Assembly: GCA_025362155.1 (NCBI GenBank)
Contig: JANYHX010000022.1
Location: 1-18,908 of the forward strand
Origin: Gallionella sp.
GTDB taxonomy: Bacteria; Pseudomonadota; Gammaproteobacteria; Burkholderiales; Gallionellaceae
Direction: 5' to 3'
DNA: 18,908 bases
Both the position numbers and the translations under genes were made by a program. Below, in pieces: positions 14,529 through 18,908 of the stretch; position 1 is the first letter of the stretch; each line of letters begins with the position of its first letter. The notes below the pieces were generated by a model that ran no database searches, was not told the DNA's origin, and saw nothing but the letters and a program-made list of their open reading frames with translations.

Positions 14529-16289
14529 ATGAAATACAGCGACCTATTCGTCGAATGGTTAAAGGAGATGGGATACACCCATTGTTTTTACGTTGCGGGG
14601 GGCAATACCATGCATCTTTTGTCGAGCAGCAACAAACACTTTCGCATGGTAAGTGTGATTCATGAAGTCGCTGCCGGCATCGCCACCGAGTATTTCAATG
14701 AGTCTAATCCCAAGGCCAAGGCGTTCGCATTGGTGACTGCTGGTCCGGGCATGACTAATCTGGTTACCGCGCTTGCGGGGGCATATTTGGAAAGCCGAGA
14801 GTTACTGGTCATTGGAGGCCAGGTGAAAACGGCGGATCTTAGTCGCGGCAAGCTCCGTCAGCGGGGTATCCAGGAGATAGATGGCGTCAGTATCGCCAAG
14901 CCGGTTTGCTCGGTTGCTGAGCTGCTCGATGAGCCCGTCAGTTTGAGTCGTTTCCGCCATATGATAGAGGTAGGCAGCAACGGCCGTAAGGGACCGGTGT
15001 TTCTGGAAATACCACTGGACATTCAAGGCAGGACGGTGGTGCGTGCAGAATTGGAACAAGCCGCACCGCTACCTGTAACAGCCGTGCCGTGCGCCAGTGA
15101 CCAGGTCATTGAACAACTGGCACAACGGATACGTATGGCAAAACGTCCGTTGTTACTAATCGGCGGTGGAGTCTCCCGAACAACGGCAGCCCTGATGCAC
15201 GATAAGTTCGTCGCCATGGGTTTGCCGGTAGCGACCACATGGAACGGCGCTGATAGACTGGAAGCGACTCATCCCAATTATTTCGGCAGACCAAATACCT
15301 GGGGGCAGCGCTATGCCAATCTGCTAATGCAACAAAGTGATTTGCTGATCGCTCTGGGCACCCGGCTGGGTATGCAGCAAACCGGATTTAACTGGCAACA
15401 GTTTGTACCGGGTGGTGAAGTTGTGCAGGTTGATTGTGACCAAGCCGAATTATCCAAAGGTCATCCGGTTGTGACATGGCCTATCCAGGCGGACGCTAAT
15501 CAGCTTCTGCTTTCCTTATCCAGGCTGCCTATGGGTGAGCACAGCGAGTGGCTAGAATATTGCCGTCAAGTCAAAGCGGCCGTTCCTTTGATCGAGGTGA
15601 ATACCACCGCAGAAGATTATATTTCACCCTATTTATTCGTGGAAAAACTATCGTGCCGCTGCGCCGAAAGTGACGTGATTATTCCCTGTAGCAGCGGCGG
15701 TGCGTTTACTGTGATGATGCAAATATTCGCGCAAAAGCGCGGTCAGAAAATCGTCACCAACAAAGGCCTCGCTTCCATGGGCTATGGTCTTTCCGGTGCG
15801 ATCGGTGCCGCATTGGCCAATCCGGAATGCCGCACCATTTTAGTGGAAGGCGATGGCGGCTTTGCCCAGAACTTGCAGGAAATTGGCACCGCCGCAATCA
15901 ATCAACTTAACTTGAAGATTTTTATCTTTGACGACAATGGCTATGCATCAATACGCATGACGCAGAAGAACTACTTCGGCGGAAATTATATAGGTTGTGA
16001 TATCAAATCCGGGCTGGGCCTGCCTGATTGGGAGCAGCTATTCAAAGCATATGGGGTACCCGCTATGCGTATAGGCAAAGGTTTTGAAGAGCAGGAAAAT
16101 TTTGCTGCACTCTTCGATGCTAAAGGCCCAGCAGCCTTTCTGGTTTCTATCGATCCTGAACAAAGTTATTTTCCAAAAATCATGAGTCGTGTCACCGAAA
16201 ACGGTACCATGGAGTCTAACCCTCTGCATCAGATGTCACCGGATTTACCAGAGCACATACTGCAGGACGTGATGCGCTATCTTAGTTAA
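14529..16289 (+). CDS. Thiamine diphosphate-dependent carboligase (acetolactate synthase / YerE-like)
   Basis: This 586-residue protein has the three-domain ThDP layout. The N-terminal pyrimidine domain carries the activating Glu in V-I-H-E-V-A-A-G (Glu about 46) and T-A-G-P-G-M-T-N (about 70-77). The central domain spans about 190-340. The C-terminal diphosphate domain has the Mg/ThDP motif G-D-G-G-F (about 441-445) ending in D-D-N-G-Y (Asn about 470). Acetolactate synthase is the nearest general family. In a CDP-3,6-dideoxysugar cluster the best precedent is YerE, which transfers an acetyl unit from pyruvate onto the keto carbon of the sugar to create a branch. ATG 14529 is preceded by GGAG at normal spacing. 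No acetolactate synthase small subunit is nearby, which argues against an amino-acid role. Confidence 0.88.
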   Translation: MKYSDLFVEWLKEMGYTHCFYVAGGNTMHLLSSSNKHFRMVSVIHEVAAGIATEYFNESNPKAKAFALVTAGPGMTNLVTALAGAYLESRELLVIGGQVKTADLSRGKLRQRGIQEIDGVSIAKPVCSVAELLDEPVSLSRFRHMIEVGSNGRKGPVFLEIPLDIQGRTVVRAELEQAAPLPVTAVPCASDQVIEQLAQRIRMAKRPLLLIGGGVSRTTAALMHDKFVAMGLPVATTWNGADRLEATHPNYFGRPNTWGQRYANLLMQQSDLLIALGTRLGMQQTGFNWQQFVPGGEVVQVDCDQAELSKGHPVVTWPIQADANQLLLSLSRLPMGEHSEWLEYCRQVKAAVPLIEVNTTAEDYISPYLFVEKLSCRCAESDVIIPCSSGGAFTVMMQIFAQKRGQKIVTNKGLASMGYGLSGAIGAALANPECRTILVEGDGGFAQNLQEIGTAAINQLNLKIFIFDDNGYASIRMTQKNYFGGNYIGCDIKSGLGLPDWEQLFKAYGVPAMRIGKGFEEQENFAALFDAKGPAAFLVSIDPEQSYFPKIMSRVTENGTMESNPLHQMSPDLPEHILQDVMRYLS

Positions 16290-16351
16290 AGATAGACGAG
16301 AATGAAAATGATATTCAAATTTCAACTCAATTCTGATTGTCACGTGAATAT

Positions 16352-16759
16352 ATGAAAGTTTTGATGATTCAAAAAATTTGGCTTAACGAAAAAATCCGTT
16401 ACATCCTTATCGGTGGCTACAACACAGTTGTTGGATATAGTGTTTTTGCGGTGTTGTGGATGTTATGGGGGCAGTCGCTCCATTACATTGTTATACTTAC
16501 CCTGAGCCACATAATTGCTGTTACAAATGCATACTTTGGTTATCGTATCTTGGTGTTTCGTAAGAAAGGTGACGGCTGGCAAGATTTCTTCAGGTTTAAC
16601 ATGGTCTATGTTGGAGCTTTCGTATTCAATGTGCTGGCATTGCCTATCTTAATTGAAGTAGGGAATTTTCACCCACTTGTGGCTCAGGGTGTGCTCGTTA
16701 TGATGACCACAGTAATGAGTTATCTTCTGCATCGAAGATTCTCTTTCAGGCTGGAATAA
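16352..16759 (+). CDS. GtrA-family membrane protein (putative polyprenyl-linked sugar flippase)
   Basis: This is a small 135-residue protein with four predicted membrane helices. The N-terminal I-R-Y-I-L-I-G-G-Y-N-T-V-V-G-Y, N-A-Y-F-G-Y-R-I-L-V-F in the middle, and a C-terminal S-Y-L-L-H-R-R-F-S-F are hallmarks of the GtrA/DPMS family. GtrA proteins are thought to move undecaprenyl-linked sugars across the inner membrane for O-antigen or wall modification. No GtrB-type partner is in view, so the loaded sugar could be the product of the upstream genes. ATG 16352 or 16364 is the likely start; a TTG at 16337 only adds a few residues. It appears to be the last gene of the operon before the IS element. 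Confidence 0.85.
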   Translation: MKVLMIQKIWLNEKIRYILIGGYNTVVGYSVFAVLWMLWGQSLHYIVILTLSHIIAVTNAYFGYRILVFRKKGDGWQDFFRFNMVYVGAFVFNVLALPILIEVGNFHPLVAQGVLVMMTTVMSYLLHRRFSFRLE

Positions 16760-16796
16760 ATAAAATAGCGTAAAGGGTCTTTAGGTTAAAGCGAAT

Positions 16797-16819
16797 AAAA
16801 TCTTAACAGTGAAGATTTT
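16797..16819 (+). terminator. Possible weak terminator hairpin after gtrA
   Basis: AAAATCTT/AAGATTTT (16797-16804 with 16812-16819) is a perfect 8-bp stem with a 7-base loop, 37 bases after the gtrA stop. It is AT-rich and is followed by ACTCC rather than a T-run, so termination strength is doubtful. Confidence 0.35.
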
Positions 16820-16831
16820 ACTCCGCCAAGT

Positions 16832-16859
16832 GAGGGTGTAAGAATTTTTGTGTAAACGG
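16832..16859 (+). repeat. Left terminal inverted repeat of the IS256-family element
   Basis: The 28-bp end begins GAGGGTGTAAGAA and ends TGTGTAAACGG. It is the inverse complement of 18135-18162 at 23 of 28 positions, with mismatches concentrated at positions 9-14. Confidence 0.85.
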
Positions 16860-16900
16860 TCATTTGGCAGGAAACTGCCGCAACTTTGAAAGGAGTCGCA

Positions 16901-18127
16901 ATGACCGTAGCAAAAGCACTACCCGCAGACTTAATCGACAGCCTGCTGTCTGGCTATAAGAAACCCGAAGACCTGATAGGCGAGAACGGACTGCTCAAGC
17001 AACTCACCAAGGCACTGGTCGAGCGTGCCTTGGCAGCCGAGATGGAAGCCCACCTCGGTCACGCCAAGAACGAAGCTGTCACCAATCCCGCAGGCAACGC
17101 CCGCAACGGCAAGAGCAGCAAGACGCTCAAGGGCGAGTTCGGCGAACTGCCGATCGAGATACCTCGTGATCGCAATGGCAGCTTCGAGCCGCAACTCATC
17201 CCCAAGCACCAGACCCGCTGGAACGGCTTCGACGAGAATATCCTGTCGCTGTATGCCCGTGGCATGACAGTGCGTGAGATACAGGGACATCTGGAAGAAA
17301 TGTACGGCACCGAAGTTTCGCCCACCCTGATCTCATCGGTAACGGATGCCGTGGCCGACGAGGTCAAGGCATGGCAATCCCGCCCGCTGGATGCGCTGTA
17401 TCCCATCGTCTATCTGGACTGCATCCATGTGAAGGTGCGTGACGCGGGCACGGTAAGAGCCAAGGCGGTGTATCTGGCATTGGGCATCGACATGGCCGGC
17501 GAGAAGGAGCTGCTGGGCATCTGGATCGCACAGACCGAGGGGGCCAAGTTCTGGTTACAGGTTATCACCGAGCTGAAGAACCGAGGTGTTGCGGACATCT
17601 TCATCGCCTGCGTGGATGGTTTGAAGGGTTTCCCGGAAGCCATCGAAACCATCTATCCCAAGACTGCGGTGCAGCTGTGCGTCGTTCATCTGGTGCGGTA
17701 CAGCCTGAATTACATTTCATGGAAGTTGCGCAAGGAAGTTGCGCTCGGCCTGCGCACCATCTACGCTGCTGCCACCGTGGAAGAAGCTGAACAACGGCTG
17801 GATGAATTTGAACAGAAATGGGGAGTTACTTATCCGTCGATCATTCAATCCTGGCGGCGCAACTGGCCACGCATCATCCCGTTCTTCGACTATCCGCCGG
17901 AGATCAGGAAGGTGATTTACACCACCAATGCGATTGAGTCGGTGAACATGAGCCTGCGCAAGATTACCAAGAACCGTGGCTCGTTCCCCAGCGATGAGGC
18001 GTTGCTGAAATTGTTTTACCTGGCGTTGAACAACATCAGCAAGAAATGGACGATGCCGATACGGGATTGGAAAGCTGCGTTAAATCGGTTTACTATTCAG
18101 TTCGAAGACCGGATGCCCCAGCAGTAA
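16901..18127 (+). CDS. IS256-family DDE transposase
   Basis: This is an intact 408-residue transposase of the MULE-type family. The DDE residues lie in Y-L-D-C-I-H-V-K-V-R, C-V-D-G-L-K-G-F-P-E-A-I and T-T-N-A-I-E-S-V-N-M-S-L-R-K. The N-terminal A-L-V-E-R-A-L-A-A-E-M-E-A-H-L-G is the typical opening domain. The ATG is preceded by AAAGGAG at ideal spacing; an in-frame TTG at 16886 overlaps that site and is unlikely. There is no frameshift or internal stop, so it may be active. Codon use is visibly more G/C-ending than the gtrA gene just upstream. Confidence 0.95.
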   Translation: MTVAKALPADLIDSLLSGYKKPEDLIGENGLLKQLTKALVERALAAEMEAHLGHAKNEAVTNPAGNARNGKSSKTLKGEFGELPIEIPRDRNGSFEPQLIPKHQTRWNGFDENILSLYARGMTVREIQGHLEEMYGTEVSPTLISSVTDAVADEVKAWQSRPLDALYPIVYLDCIHVKVRDAGTVRAKAVYLALGIDMAGEKELLGIWIAQTEGAKFWLQVITELKNRGVADIFIACVDGLKGFPEAIETIYPKTAVQLCVVHLVRYSLNYISWKLRKEVALGLRTIYAAATVEEAEQRLDEFEQKWGVTYPSIIQSWRRNWPRIIPFFDYPPEIRKVIYTTNAIESVNMSLRKITKNRGSFPSDEALLKLFYLALNNISKKWTMPIRDWKAALNRFTIQFEDRMPQQ

Positions 18128-18134
18128 TGAAATT

Positions 18135-18162
18135 CCGTTTACACAAAATTCGGGACACCCTC
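18135..18162 (-). repeat. Right terminal inverted repeat of the IS256-family element
   Basis: This is the 28-bp partner of the left end, reading CCGTTTACACA and finishing GGGACACCCTC on the plus strand. It starts 7 bases after the transposase stop codon. Confidence 0.85.
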
Positions 18163-18210
18163 GACCGCTTTTGACTTTGTATTGACGCATCCCCGACTAC
18201 GCCGAATATG

Positions 18211-18233
18211 CCCTCCGAAGAGGGTTTTGGTTT
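18211..18233 (+). terminator. Intrinsic terminator on the plus strand
   Basis: CCCTC-CGAA-GAGGG is a compact tetraloop hairpin (18211-18224) followed by TTTTGGTTT. It points away from the IS and faces the 3' end of the minus-strand gene at 18247. It may have served a plus-strand gene that the rearrangement removed, and it now blocks read-through from the IS. The T-run is interrupted by GG. Confidence 0.55.
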
Positions 18234-18246
18234 CACTGGCCAGTAA

Positions 18247-18645
18247 TCAATCAATCGACCACTCCGCATCAGAATACCCCGGCAAGTTGTGTATGGCTTC
18301 CATGCGTATCGTCTGGATGATTTTGCAAGCCAGCGACATCAGATAATTCTTAATCTCACAAGCTTGGTAGTCATAGCAACCGCAAGCCTTTAACACCTGG
18401 ACTGCTTTCATGTGCGAATGCTGAAAGTCAAACTTGAATTGATATTCGCCTGCCAAATCGTTCTCGTTGTACCGCTCGTTCATGCTCTCATGGTTAGTGT
18501 TCACCAAAATCTGCCCGATTTTATTGATGTCATCCTGTTTTATTGCATCGAATATCATGCCGTCGATGTAAAACGTAATCAGTCTGGATTGTGCGTAAGT
18601 CAGCAATGCGTCAATGTGTGAATTTGAAAGAATGTATGCACTCAT
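18247..18645 (-). CDS. Unidentified 132-residue protein
   Basis: I do not assign a function. The 132-residue protein begins M-S-A-Y-I-L-S-N-S-H-I-D-A-L-L-T-Y-A and ends L-P-G-Y-S-D-A-E-W-S-I-D. It has no signal peptide or membrane segment, and contains a C-G-C-Y-D-Y-Q-A-C-E patch with three cysteines near residues 88-96. The sequence is acidic and probably cytoplasmic. AAGGA 8-10 bases before ATG 18645 makes a normal Shine-Dalgarno sequence and supports a real gene. I have an impression that similar small proteins recur in betaproteobacterial genomic islands, but cannot confirm it here. It lies beyond the IS element, on the opposite strand from the O-antigen operon, and appears unrelated to sugar synthesis. 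Confidence 0.7.
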   Translation of the reverse strand: MSAYILSNSHIDALLTYAQSRLITFYIDGMIFDAIKQDDINKIGQILVNTNHESMNERYNENDLAGEYQFKFDFQHSHMKAVQVLKACGCYDYQACEIKNYLMSLACKIIQTIRMEAIHNLPGYSDAEWSID

Positions 18646-18783
18646 GATGTTGTCCTTAAAAAGTATCGTTCTTAGATTGGAGAGCCTGAATTTGAATTTA
18701 AGACTTGCTCCGGCTTTGCAGACTTGGCACTCGTTTAATCTGCATCATTCTTGAGTTGCTTCGCCTGCCTGCGTATTCTGGTG

Positions 18784-18868
18784 AACGTGAACAGTGATTC
18801 TGCTCGAACGTGAACGCCTGAACGGCGTGTTGTGCTGGTAGTTTGTTTTTACTTCAAGTGTTCACGTT
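18784..18868. repeat. Three AACGTGAAC motifs (two direct, one inverted)
   Basis: AACGTGAAC occurs at 18784-18792 and 18807-18815 (23 bases apart) and inverted, as GTTCACGTT, at 18860-18868. The area 18646-18908 shows no convincing gene. Lying upstream of the minus-strand gene starting at 18645, the motifs could be operator sites for a regulator or part of an iteron-like array that continues beyond the window. The repetition is seen; the function is unknown. Confidence 0.4.
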
Positions 18869-18908
18869 GGGTCAAGTTTTTTTCCTTTTTCGCATGGATT
18901 CTCCGGTT

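Larger units (their letters stand above)
16832..18162 (+). mobile_element. IS256-family insertion sequence, complete
   Basis: The element is about 1331 bp and carries one intact transposase. Imperfect terminal inverted repeats of 28 bp (16832-16859 and 18135-18162) match at 23 of 28 positions, sharing GAGGGTGT at the tips and TTTTGTGTAAACGG inside. Size and architecture suit the IS256 family, which usually makes 8-9 bp target duplications. None is recognisable: the left flank is CGCCAAGT and the right flank GACCGCTT. The missing duplication and the change of gene content across the element suggest that recombination between IS copies shaped this junction. Confidence 0.9.

Noticed and set aside
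7556..16289. Direct naming of the product as bradyrhizose, caryose or yersiniose
   Set aside because: The gene set fits aspects of each, but the sequence alone cannot fix the structure and I cannot compare it with reference clusters here.
14529..16289. Biosynthetic acetolactate synthase large subunit (ilvB)
   Set aside because: No regulatory small subunit or ilvC follows, and the neighbourhood is devoted to CDP-sugar synthesis.
18646..18908. Small minus-strand frames in the right-edge region
   Set aside because: They lack a start codon with a ribosome site or are under 20 codons, and they overlap the repeat motifs.

Overview
The window looks like part of a lipopolysaccharide / O-antigen biosynthesis locus from a Gram-negative bacterium. 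The style of the proteins, the TTCG-type palindromic repeats and the IS256-family element suggest a betaproteobacterium, perhaps of the Gallionellaceae/Nitrosomonadales type. This placement is an inference from general resemblance. There is no rRNA or other taxonomic marker, and no tRNA, rRNA or CRISPR array was seen.

Left block (1-6970). The 3' end of a GT4-like glycosyltransferase is followed by a family 9 (heptosyltransferase-like) glycosyltransferase, both on the plus strand. They converge on a minus-strand series read as waaL (O-antigen ligase), msbA (lipid A / LPS ABC flippase), a family 2 glycosyltransferase and a family 10 (fucosyltransferase-like) glycosyltransferase. The last two genes are visibly AT-richer than their neighbours and look imported. 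waaL and msbA carry a nearly identical 23-base leader ending in the start codon.

Divergent intergenic region (6950-7555). This is the densest non-coding stretch. It holds a 130-bp compound inverted repeat with a REP-like core and a possible 4-bp flanking duplication. Next come a degenerate fragment of a second msbA 5' end and a sigma70-type promoter facing right. The leader behind that promoter contains several perfect hairpins with mutually exclusive pairings, an intrinsic terminator, and a sequence resembling the RfaH/NusG-paralogue ops element. It reads like an attenuated, riboswitch-like leader of the sugar operon.

Sugar operon (7556-16759, plus strand). rfbF, rfbG and rfbH form the opening of the CDP-3,6-dideoxyhexose pathway. 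They are followed by an HpcH/HpaI-type aldolase, a short-chain dehydrogenase, a 3-dehydroquinate-synthase-like cyclase with all the usual active-site residues, an extended SDR, a ThDP-dependent enzyme of the acetolactate synthase / YerE type, and a GtrA-family membrane protein. No rfbI-type reductase and no tyvelose/abequose-type finishing enzyme is present. Carbon-carbon bond-forming enzymes plus a carbocyclase on a CDP-dideoxysugar chassis suggest a branched and possibly carbocyclic higher-carbon sugar. This is the most likely undescribed system in the window.

Right end (16832-18908). A complete IS256-family element lies just after gtrA. It has 28-bp imperfect terminal inverted repeats and no recognisable target duplication. 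Beyond it the content changes to an unidentified 132-aa minus-strand gene and a stretch with three AACGTGAAC motifs, so the IS probably marks a rearrangement junction.
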